A stretch of DNA of 64,000 nucleotides from Chloroflexota bacterium (GTDB lineage Bacteria > Chloroflexota > Anaerolineae > Anaerolineales > UBA4823): contig JAKOUW010000085.1 of assembly GCA_029782365.1 (NCBI GenBank), positions 62,001 to 126,000 on the forward strand, given 5' to 3'. Made by a program: the position numbers and the translations under genes. Shown piece after piece: positions 32,386 to 39,762 of this stretch (its first letter is position 1; each line of letters starts with the position of its first letter). The notes under the pieces were generated by a model that did not search any database, had not been told where the DNA came from, and saw only the letters and a list, made by a program, of their open reading frames with translations.

Positions 32386-34832
32386 TGGAGCGGCTCTGGC
32401 GATCTATATTCAAACGCTTTTTCAGCGCGGCTGCAATCGATTTGCTTTTCAGCCTGCTCCTGCTCAGCCTGATGCTCATCTCCACCGTTATCGGATTGGA
32501 CAGCGCCGTCCGAGGCTACCCAGGCGAAGTGATTGGCTTAATGTCGATCGTGGGAGCGGCTGGCGGGCTGTGGATTTACCACGCCGGAAAAGGGAAAATT
32601 ATCGTTCTGGTATTGATAGTTTTCATCGGACTAGCGGCGAATTTTATTTATTTTGGGGCGCTGTTCCCTGCACTGCAAAGCCTGCTGACCGCTTTGTTGT
32701 ATACTCTGCGCTCCACCTGGCAGGGTATCTCTCTGCACCAGCCGGCTGATTCCCAGCCTCTTTACCTGGCCTGGGTCGAATTCTCAGGCGGCTCCCAACT
32801 GGTGATGGCGCGCCTGGTCAGTTGGGGCGCCGGAGTAAGCAAAAGCCATGCGGCATACGATCAATTTTCCGCCAATTTCCTGTGGGGTGTCCAGGGGTGG
32901 CTTTCGGCGGTGTGGGCTGGCTGGGCCTGGCGGCACTTTCGCAGCCCAATGTACAGCGCCGCGCCCAGCGGCTCCGTTCTGGTGATCAGTTTAAATTACA
33001 CCGGTGGAGATGCCCGCTACTTACTGCCTTTTTTTGGCCTCATCGCTCTGTGGTTGTGCATGTACAGCTACCTCGACGCCAGGAAAAGCTGGGAGACACG
33101 GCATATCGATTATGCGGAAGACTTGACCATGGACATCAGCCTGAGCTCCATCGTGATCACGGCATGCCTGCTGGCAGTCGGGATGATGGTCACCACTATC
33201 CCGGAGATCAACTTGCAAGATATAACTGGCTGGTTTTCTCAAGCCAGGCTGCCGGCTTCGAACCAACCGCAGGACGTGGCCCTATCGCTGGGTTTGCAGC
33301 GCCCCACTCCCTCTCCCAACCCATTCCAAAGGCAAAACGTGGGCAGCCTGCCGCGCGAACATTTGCTCGGTGCCGGGCCTGAACTGAGCAAAAAAGTGGT
33401 GATGTCTATTCAGGTGGTGCACCCGCCGGGCGAAGCGCCTCCCAGCAGTACGCAGGAAGCGCCCCGTTATTATTGGCGCTCATTGACATATGATGAATAC
33501 ACCGGCCTGGGCTGGAAATCCAGCGCGGCGGTTGAAACGGGCGTGGCACGCGGCGACCTGCTGCCCGGGGAAACTTCATCATCGCAGTATCTGTTGGAAC
33601 AAGAGGTGCGCCTCGTCAACAGCCAGGATATCTATCTGTATGCCAGCGGCCGCCTAGTGAGCGTCAACCAGGGTTTTCGGGCAGCCTGGCGGCCTATACC
33701 CGGTGAAGACCCTGAACACCCTCTCACCGACCTTTTTGGAGCGCGCCTCGACAGCAAAACATACCGGGCCTTATCTTATGTAAATATACCGGAACAAAGT
33801 AAACTACTGGGCGCAGTTGGCGAATACCCCGAATGGATCATCGCGCGCTACCTCCAACTTCCAAAAGAACTGCCCGGCCGCGTGTTAGAGCTGGCCGGCC
33901 GCCTGGCTTCAGCCGCTCCAACGCCTTACAGGCGCGCCAAAATTATCGAATCGTATGTTCGCTCGTTCCCTTACACCCTCGATTTACCCGCCCCGCCGCA
34001 AGATCGCGATGTGGTAGATTATTACCTTTTTGATCTGAAGCGGGGCTACTGTGATTACGCCGCCAGCGCCATGGTGGTTTTGGCGCGCGCCGCTGGCCTG
34101 CCGGCGCGGCTGGTTGTGGGATATGCACCCGGGGCGTATGATATCGCCAATGACAGATACCTGGTTAGCGCAGCGGACGCCCATTCTTGGCCCGAGGTTT
34201 ATTTCTCCGGAGTCGGTTGGGTGGAATTTGAACCGACCGGCGGTTTACCCGAATTGAAGATGGAGCCTGTCAACCTCGCCGCTGTCCCGCCCGCGCTCGA
34301 AAGCGAGCGTCTAGCCGCCTACCGCCTGCCAATCTGGCCGTTCGCTGCAGGAGGGGCGGCAACAATTTTGTTAGCCATACTGGCTTGGGTAACATCCAGC
34401 GCAATCCGCATGGGCAGGCTTTCGCCGCACGAGTCAATCACGGAAATTTATCACCGTTTTCAAAAGCCTGCCCAGCGGTTGGTTGGAAGCCGGCTTACAC
34501 CAGGGTTTACTCCATTGGAGCTGGCTGCGGCTGCCCTGGCTGCCTGGTTGGAAACAGCTCGACGACTCGAACATTTCCAGGAGCTTGCCCGCCGGGTGAA
34601 CGCTTCAGCGGACTGCGCCGCCGACCAAGTGAACCGCCTGATGGATTTATATAACCGGGCGCAGTACAGCGCTCAGCCCGCCAGCAGAGAGAATGCGCGT
34701 CAAGCCATTCAGATCTGGCTCCGGGTCAGGCTCCCGTTGTGGTTTGCGGCGCGCATCGCAGGTTTTGCTGGTAAACTAATTCAATCAAACCAACCAACCG
34801 AGAGTGAGACCCCCATCCATGATAACCCCTGA
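32382..34832 (+). CDS. TgpA-like membrane transglutaminase
   Basis: An 816-residue membrane protein. Five to six N-terminal helices (about 15-280) are followed by an extracytoplasmic region with the transglutaminase core. Catalytic Cys557 lies in KRGYCDYAASAMV, His601 in SAADAHSWPEVYF, and the acidic third residue in the next strand (GVGWVEFEPTGG). A final helix (about 648-668) and a DUF4129-like cytosolic tail complete the TgpA layout. Family members are essential or envelope-related in Pseudomonas; the substrate is unknown. It is coupled to DUF58 upstream and overlaps the next gene by 14 bases. Confidence 0.92.
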   Translation: MMERLWRSIFKRFFSAAAIDLLFSLLLLSLMLISTVIGLDSAVRGYPGEVIGLMSIVGAAGGLWIYHAGKGKIIVLVLIVFIGLAANFIYFGALFPALQSLLTALLYTLRSTWQGISLHQPADSQPLYLAWVEFSGGSQLVMARLVSWGAGVSKSHAAYDQFSANFLWGVQGWLSAVWAGWAWRHFRSPMYSAAPSGSVLVISLNYTGGDARYLLPFFGLIALWLCMYSYLDARKSWETRHIDYAEDLTMDISLSSIVITACLLAVGMMVTTIPEINLQDITGWFSQARLPASNQPQDVALSLGLQRPTPSPNPFQRQNVGSLPREHLLGAGPELSKKVVMSIQVVHPPGEAPPSSTQEAPRYYWRSLTYDEYTGLGWKSSAAVETGVARGDLLPGETSSSQYLLEQEVRLVNSQDIYLYASGRLVSVNQGFRAAWRPIPGEDPEHPLTDLFGARLDSKTYRALSYVNIPEQSKLLGAVGEYPEWIIARYLQLPKELPGRVLELAGRLASAAPTPYRRAKIIESYVRSFPYTLDLPAPPQDRDVVDYYLFDLKRGYCDYAASAMVVLARAAGLPARLVVGYAPGAYDIANDRYLVSAADAHSWPEVYFSGVGWVEFEPTGGLPELKMEPVNLAAVPPALESERLAAYRLPIWPFAAGGAATILLAILAWVTSSAIRMGRLSPHESITEIYHRFQKPAQRLVGSRLTPGFTPLELAAAALAAWLETARRLEHFQELARRVNASADCAADQVNRLMDLYNRAQYSAQPASRENARQAIQIWLRVRLPLWFAARIAGFAGKLIQSNQPTESETPIHDNP

Positions 34833-35997
34833 AAAAGTTGAAGCCTGGATTAAAGAAGTCTCTGAACGGCCGACTTCCGCGCCGATCCTGGTTGAATACA
34901 TCGCTAACCGTCTGCACGATTTAAGCAAACAGAACGACGAGCTGCGGGCAGAAAATATAGCCCTGCAAAGCGGTAAACGAGTCGAAGAATACGAACAGCG
35001 CATCCAACACCTGGAATACCAGCTCGAGCTTCTGAAAAAGCAATTGGGCGGCGTTCTACCAATCCCCGAGCAAACCCAGGCTGCACCTGCACAAGCGAGT
35101 AAACGAAGCGCCCTTCTGTACAGCCAGGCAGGGCACATCCTGCGCATTCCTTTCGACCTGCCGGCTGTACCTGGCAAAACGCCTGAAATCCACACAGTCG
35201 GAAGTGGCTTTGTCAATGCAGAATCCCCTCGCCTGCTGGTAGTCCAGGAAAGCGAAGATCTGTTATTCGTCTTCAGTTCTGGCCGGGTAGCTACCCAGGC
35301 GGTCGATGCTTTACCCAGCGGTGCCCTGGATTGGAGCAGCAGCGCCCTACCGAATCCGCCGCGTGCCGGGGAAAGCCTGGTGTGCGTTGAACCGCTTGGG
35401 AAGCTGCCGCTGGCAGAGGCTTTTCTGCAAATCAGTAGGCGAGGCTTTGTCAAGAAGATCCGCGCCGCAATGGCGCAGTCGATCTTCGCCAATCACTATA
35501 TTGGCAGCGGCGTGACACAGCCAGCGGACCGTTCCTTTTCAATCCTCTTCAACTCTAAAGAAGACCGCCTGGTATTGGTCAGCCATGAGGGTTTTCTATT
35601 ATGCCTTGACACCCGGTTGATTTCAGCTTCGGTCGAAGAGGCTATCCGGCTGAATGCCAGTGACCATCTGGTGGCTGGCTTTATCGTTGGCTCAGCGGAA
35701 AACCTGGTGATCATGACCAACCGGGGAAAATTGATTCACTGGACGCCAGACAGGCTGGAAACTTCGGCCCTAAAAACCCGAGGCCAGGCGCTCTTCTCCG
35801 CCCAGCGCCGTGAACAGGGGGTACGCGTCGTCAGCGCGGCTATGGTGCAGGCGGGCGATTGGTGCGCCGCTTACGATGCTGATGGAAAAATCATTTTTCA
35901 CCCAATCGACCAGCTTTTGTCCGCAGGCGCCTTGGATAGCAGTACTGACCTGCTGGCCTTTGTCACTTTTGCGCCATCGGTTATAGAGAAGAAATAA
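34819..35997 (+). CDS. coiled-coil protein with GyrA-C-terminal-like beta-propeller repeats
   Basis: A 392-residue soluble protein. Residues about 35-80 form a coiled coil (NDELRAENIALQS...YEQRIQHLEYQLELLKKQL). After a short linker come repeated units of the pattern hydrophobic strand, turn with G, hydrophobic strand (LLFVFSSGRVATQ, LVLVSHEGFLLCL, LVIMTNRGKLIHW, WCAAYDADGKIIFH). These resemble the blades of the gyrase A C-terminal pinwheel, without any topoisomerase domain. The ATG at 34819 overlaps the end of the transglutaminase gene; a GTG at 34804 is possible. It is followed after seven bases by an Hsp70-like gene, suggesting a functional pair. Function unknown. Confidence 0.7.
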   Translation: MITPEKVEAWIKEVSERPTSAPILVEYIANRLHDLSKQNDELRAENIALQSGKRVEEYEQRIQHLEYQLELLKKQLGGVLPIPEQTQAAPAQASKRSALLYSQAGHILRIPFDLPAVPGKTPEIHTVGSGFVNAESPRLLVVQESEDLLFVFSSGRVATQAVDALPSGALDWSSSALPNPPRAGESLVCVEPLGKLPLAEAFLQISRRGFVKKIRAAMAQSIFANHYIGSGVTQPADRSFSILFNSKEDRLVLVSHEGFLLCLDTRLISASVEEAIRLNASDHLVAGFIVGSAENLVIMTNRGKLIHWTPDRLETSALKTRGQALFSAQRREQGVRVVSAAMVQAGDWCAAYDADGKIIFHPIDQLLSAGALDSSTDLLAFVTFAPSVIEKK

Positions 35998-36004
35998 GCT
36001 GCAC

Positions 36005-37345
36005 ATGAAGTACAAAGTGGGTATTGATTTTGGCACCTCCAACTCTGGCATGGGTGTTTTTGACGGTCAGAATGTGCGCTTGCTGCCTTTAGACCCAACA
36101 AATAACTTGCCGGAGGTCGTTAAGACCATTTTATATATCACGCGTGATTACGAGTATTTCATTGGCCAGGAAGCGGTCAGGCTGTATTACGAACATAACA
36201 TCAACCGGCTGCGCCATTTTGTGAAAAAACGATCCGGTGAAATCGAATACCGCGGTGCGGATATGTTTTACGTGCGCGATATCTTCGTTTACGTTGATGA
36301 ATTAAAGCCCGGCCGCCTGCTCCAATACATCAAGACTGCACTGCGCAAAAGCGCCGGCCAGGATGGTTACCTCGGTACTCAGGTCTTTGACCGTTACTAC
36401 CGTGTAGCAGAGTTAGTGCAGGTTTACCTGGAACAGCTCAAACGGCGCGCTGAACAACAGCTCGGGGAGACAATCAGCCATGCAACCATCGGCAGGCCGG
36501 TGAAGTTCGCTGATACGGGTGCTGCCGATCAACAGGCCGAAGAGACTCTGCGCCAGGCAGCCCTGGCAGCGGGTTTCGAGAGCGTCAATTTTGAGTTAGA
36601 GCCTGTGGCGGCAGCTTTGTATTACGAAAGGGCGATGCAAAAACCCCAAACTGCCCTGGTTTTTGATTTCGGCGGCGGCACTCTGGATATTGCCATTATG
36701 CGCCTGGGGGAAAAGGACCGGCGCAGTGTGCTGGCCTGCGGCGGCATCGATATAGCCGGTTCCGATTTTGACAGGGCGATCATCCAAACACGCCTGTTGG
36801 GGCATTTTGGCTATGGCGCAGTAAACCACCAACCGGATATCTTGGAATTGATTGAAGCCGTCCCGGATTGGGTCGCGCTGCCAGACCTGAGTACACCGCG
36901 AAATCGCCATGCCCTCGACCAGGCGATTAAGAATAAGCTGGCGCCCGTCCAGCTCACCAATCTGAAATCGCTCATTTTCAACGATCTGGCGTTTTCTTTT
37001 TACAACCAGGTGGAAGGCGCAAAAATTTTGCTGTCACGCCAGGGCGCCGCCGTGATCGAACTGCAGGATGCAGGCATCGATATTTGGGAATTGTACGCAC
37101 GTACTCAGTTTGAAAAGGATATCCAGGCATATAAGGAAAAGATCGAAGCTGTACTCCTGGAAACCCTGGTGTCATCCGGCCTGGCTGCCCCAGAGATCGA
37201 CGTTGTGGTCACGACGGGCGGATCATCCAATATTCCTCTTTTTCAAAACACATTGAGTAAAATCTTTGGGGCCGAGAAGATCCGCCCGGCTGATCCTTTC
37301 AGCAGCGTCACCAGTGGATTATCCATCCGGGCATATGAAATGTGA
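36005..37345 (+). CDS. Hsp70-family protein, YegD-like (no substrate-binding domain)
   Basis: A 446-residue actin-fold ATPase. Phosphate 1 motif GIDFGTSNS (residues 6-14), phosphate 2 motif LVFDFGGGTLDIA (about 218-230) and the adenosine motif VVTTGGSSNIPLF (about 400-412) are all intact. The chain ends soon after, so the DnaK substrate-binding domain and lid are absent, as in E. coli YegD (similar length). It may act as a nucleotide-driven switch rather than a classical chaperone. It is cotranscribed with the coiled-coil/propeller gene upstream, and the Nudix gene starts nine bases after its stop. Confidence 0.9.
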   Translation: MKYKVGIDFGTSNSGMGVFDGQNVRLLPLDPTNNLPEVVKTILYITRDYEYFIGQEAVRLYYEHNINRLRHFVKKRSGEIEYRGADMFYVRDIFVYVDELKPGRLLQYIKTALRKSAGQDGYLGTQVFDRYYRVAELVQVYLEQLKRRAEQQLGETISHATIGRPVKFADTGAADQQAEETLRQAALAAGFESVNFELEPVAAALYYERAMQKPQTALVFDFGGGTLDIAIMRLGEKDRRSVLACGGIDIAGSDFDRAIIQTRLLGHFGYGAVNHQPDILELIEAVPDWVALPDLSTPRNRHALDQAIKNKLAPVQLTNLKSLIFNDLAFSFYNQVEGAKILLSRQGAAVIELQDAGIDIWELYARTQFEKDIQAYKEKIEAVLLETLVSSGLAAPEIDVVVTTGGSSNIPLFQNTLSKIFGAEKIRPADPFSSVTSGLSIRAYEM

Positions 37346-37353
37346 GGTTCACC

Positions 37354-37893
37354 ATGGAAGAAGTAAAAATTATCGGCAGCAAAGTTCTCTTTGAACACCC
37401 TGTTGTGCGCATCGTGGTGGATTGGGTTGAATATGAAGGCCATAAACAACGCCTGATCTACCTCGATTCAACCATCAATGCAGTCGCTACGTTAGGCGTC
37501 ACCACCGACAACGAGATACTGCTCACCCGCCAGTACCGCCACCCGGTCGGACAGTTTATCTATGATTTACCTGGTGGTAAGCTCAATCCAGGCGAAGCGC
37601 CAGTCGATGGAGCACGACGGGAATTTGAAGAGGAAACTGGTTTCGCTCCCCAAGAAATTTTCGAATTAGCCACCTATAACCAGTTCCCAGGCATGCTGCG
37701 AGCCTATACGCACATCTATTTTGCCCGCCGCTTGGTGCGAACTCAGCAAAAGCTCGATGAAGGCGAATACCTGGACGTGGTCTCCTGGCCAATTCAAAAG
37801 GTATTGGATGGCGTCCTCGGCGGGCAGTTCATCGATGGCTCGGTGCAGCTCGCTTTACTGATGGCGCTGCAGAAAAAGCTAATCGCCCTTTAA
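37354..37893 (+). CDS. Nudix hydrolase, ADP-ribose pyrophosphatase type
   Basis: A 179-residue hydrolase. The Nudix box is complete from G75 to F97, with R89, E90, E93 and E94 as metal ligands. LTRQYRHPVGQFIYDLPGG before it is the hallmark of ADP-ribose pyrophosphatases (NudF/YqkG type), which split ADP-ribose into AMP and ribose 5-phosphate. The ATG at 37354 has GTGAGG upstream; a GTG at 37342 overlapping the Hsp70 stop is the alternative. It is probably the last gene of the DUF58-to-Nudix run. Confidence 0.9.
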   Translation: MEEVKIIGSKVLFEHPVVRIVVDWVEYEGHKQRLIYLDSTINAVATLGVTTDNEILLTRQYRHPVGQFIYDLPGGKLNPGEAPVDGARREFEEETGFAPQEIFELATYNQFPGMLRAYTHIYFARRLVRTQQKLDEGEYLDVVSWPIQKVLDGVLGGQFIDGSVQLALLMALQKKLIAL

Positions 37894-37902
37894 GAATTAC
37901 CA

Positions 37903-37931
37903 TTGACGTTTTTTATATAACTTGATAACAT
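37903..37931 (+). promoter_or_regulatory. sigma-70-type promoter of the Fe-S carrier gene
   Basis: TTGACG at 37903-37908, a 17-base spacer and TAACAT at 37926-37931; transcription would start near 37938, about 45 bases before the ATG. Confidence 0.5.
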
Positions 37932-37982
37932 TACGCAAGTTTTCTCGTATCCTTATCGTTGCAACAGAAAGGTAAACCAGCC

Positions 37983-38396
37983 ATGACTGTTCTTGAAACC
38001 CTCACCAGTGAACAAACCCAGGTTTTGAACCTGACCGCTCCCGCTGCCCAGGCAGTGAAAGATTTGCTCGCCAAGCGTAATTTGGAAGGCTACAATCTGC
38101 GCGTATTTATCTCCGGAGGCGGCTGCTCTGGCTTCCAATATGGAATGGCCTTAGACAACCGCACAATGGAGAACGACGCGATCATTGAAGCGCACGGTGT
38201 GAAAGTTCTGATTGATGAAATGTCGCTCACCTATATGCACGGCGCCACCGTCGATTATGTCGAAGGCGTAATGGGTAGTGGTTTTAAAATCACCAATCCG
38301 AACGCTGTGTCCACCTGCGGCTGCGGCCAATCCTTCCGCACCAAAGACGGCGGCGAAGAGACCGGCGGCGGCTGCGGAGGCAGTTGCTCTCACTAA
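37983..38396 (+). CDS. A-type iron-sulfur carrier (ErpA/IscA/SufA family)
   Basis: A 137-residue protein that accepts and delivers Fe-S clusters. The three invariant cysteines are present: C48 in GGGCSGFQYG, and C112 and C114 in STCGCGQSF. The C-terminus carries an extra Gly/Cys tail (GGGCGGSCSH) with two more cysteines, beyond the usual family end. AGAAAGG lies before the ATG at 37983. It is monocistronic with its own promoter and a terminator. SufBCD or IscS genes are not nearby, so its pathway partner is elsewhere. Confidence 0.93.
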   Translation: MTVLETLTSEQTQVLNLTAPAAQAVKDLLAKRNLEGYNLRVFISGGGCSGFQYGMALDNRTMENDAIIEAHGVKVLIDEMSLTYMHGATVDYVEGVMGSGFKITNPNAVSTCGCGQSFRTKDGGEETGGGCGGSCSH

Positions 38397-38405
38397 AACA
38401 GTTTT

Positions 38406-38433
38406 GAAAACGGATGCCCAGGCATCCGTTTTC
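38406..38433. terminator. bidirectional terminator between convergent genes
   Basis: GAAAACGGATGCC (38406-38418) pairs with 38421-38433; T-rich on the right for the plus strand (GTTTTCC) and on the left for the minus strand (GTTTTCAAAAC). It lies between the stops at 38396 (plus) and 38446 (minus). Confidence 0.75.
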
Positions 38434-38445
38434 CATTTAAAACAC

Positions 38446-39063
38446 TTAACGACCCCGCAGCAATGAAATCATCAATCCGAATAAACCGACGACTCCCAGG
38501 CCAACGATAATAAAACCGATTGGCAAGTTGCCGCTGCCCCTGCCGGTGCTGACTGCCGGAAAGGTGGGTAGAACGACCGCGGCGGCGGGAGTGAAGGTCG
38601 GTGGGCGCTTAGGAGCGATTTCTATGATGTACTGTGCTGCCAATGTCGGGTCGATGGTCGGTGTCACCCGCGGTGTGGGGGTTGGGGGAAGCTCCACGAT
38701 AGGCAGGTCGCCGTAAACCCTCACCAGGTAAGCATATACCCACGCCACACCATCGGGCACGCCCGGGTACACGATTTGCACCCAGTCTCCGCCTGGAGAA
38801 CGCCCTTTCGCCGGTACCTTTTGACGGGCAGTCAGGATGCCAACCGTGGGATAGTCCACTCCTGGCCCGGAACGCACATTGATTTGATCCTGATCGCCAT
38901 TTACTTCGATGATCGGGCCGGTGGGGCTGCTGGTCACGGTAGGTATACTGAGCGTTGGCTGTTGGTGCAGGGTAGCCGCCTGCACGCTGCTCAACCAGAT
39001 GAAACTTATTGCGCCGATCAGCGTAGATATTACGAGTAGATAACGAAAGAAACGATTCGACAT
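38446..39063 (-). CDS. exported SH3-domain protein with C-terminal membrane anchor
   Basis: A 205-residue protein. Signal peptide at 1-29 (ends SSVQAA). An SH3b domain lies at about 58-118 (QINVRSGPGVDYPTVGIL is its classic opening). A Pro/Thr linker with TPTPRVTPT follows, and a final membrane helix (about 178-200) ends in a basic tail. SH3b domains often bind peptidoglycan, so a cell-envelope role is likely. GCAGGAG precedes the ATG. It is divergent from the zinc-ribbon gene. Confidence 0.85.
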   Translation of the reverse strand: MSNRFFRYLLVISTLIGAISFIWLSSVQAATLHQQPTLSIPTVTSSPTGPIIEVNGDQDQINVRSGPGVDYPTVGILTARQKVPAKGRSPGGDWVQIVYPGVPDGVAWVYAYLVRVYGDLPIVELPPTPTPRVTPTIDPTLAAQYIIEIAPKRPPTFTPAAAVVLPTFPAVSTGRGSGNLPIGFIIVGLGVVGLFGLMISLLRGR

Positions 39064-39092
39064 GAATTCTCCTGCAAAATTTGAACCAGGAG

Positions 39093-39100
39093 ATTATAAT
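39093..39100. promoter_or_regulatory. overlapping divergent -10 boxes (ATTATAAT)
   Basis: ATTATAAT contains TATAAT on the plus strand (39095-39100) and on the minus strand (39093-39098). It lies between the divergent SH3 and zinc-ribbon genes (starts at 39063 and 39168). -35 boxes are not convincing on either strand. Confidence 0.3.
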
Positions 39101-39167
39101 CGATTAAAACAGCCTGCCATTGCAGGCCGCCTGCCGGGCAAATGGCTGGTGATAGATGGAGCAACGT

Positions 39168-39755
39168 ATGGATCAGCGAGTATTTCATGGCAATTTGACC
39201 CCTGAGGATGTCAGCCGGGCGCTCTATGCCCGTTTCAACCGCGGAAACCTGCGCGTCCAACAGGTGGGCCAGGGCGAGAAATTGATCACCCAAATTTCAT
39301 CTGCTCAGATGGCTCGCTCAGGAGGTCAAACTGCCCTGACGGTTACCTTGCAAAAAGCGCCGGATGGATTATTGGTGCAGGTGGGCAACCAGGCAATGCT
39401 CGGTGTTGCGGCCAGCCTGGGTATGACCGCGTTGGCCGCCTTGCAAAATCCGTTGAATTTATTGGGCCGGCTGGATGATGTCGCCCAGGATATCGAGAGC
39501 TTACAATTAATCCAGGAAGTCTGGCAAACGATCGAGGCAGCCGCGCAGGCCAGCGGCGCCACTTTTGAATTATCGGAGCGGCTGCGGCGCATGGTTTGTG
39601 AGTACTGCGGCGTCGCCAACCAGGTGGGTTCCGCCTCATGCATCGCCTGCGGCGCTCCTCTAGGTGATGTTCAGCCAACCACCTGCCGCCAGTGCGGCTT
39701 TGTGCTGCGCAACAACGAAGCCATTTGCCCGAACTGCCACAACAAAACCTATTGA
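39168..39755 (+). CDS. protein with two C-terminal zinc ribbons
   Basis: A 195-residue protein. The first 140 residues contain a small alpha/beta region and a hydrophobic Ala/Leu-rich stretch (MLGVAASLGMTALAALQ) without known family. The end carries CEYCG...CIACG and CRQCGF...CPNC, eight cysteines that form two zinc ribbons. The ATG at 39168 has GGAG six bases upstream; ATG 39156 adds four residues without a better site. The opposite-strand solute-binding-protein gene ends seven bases after its stop. Confidence 0.75.
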   Translation: MDQRVFHGNLTPEDVSRALYARFNRGNLRVQQVGQGEKLITQISSAQMARSGGQTALTVTLQKAPDGLLVQVGNQAMLGVAASLGMTALAALQNPLNLLGRLDDVAQDIESLQLIQEVWQTIEAAAQASGATFELSERLRRMVCEYCGVANQVGSASCIACGAPLGDVQPTTCRQCGFVLRNNEAICPNCHNKTY

Positions 39756-39762
39756 AAACCCT

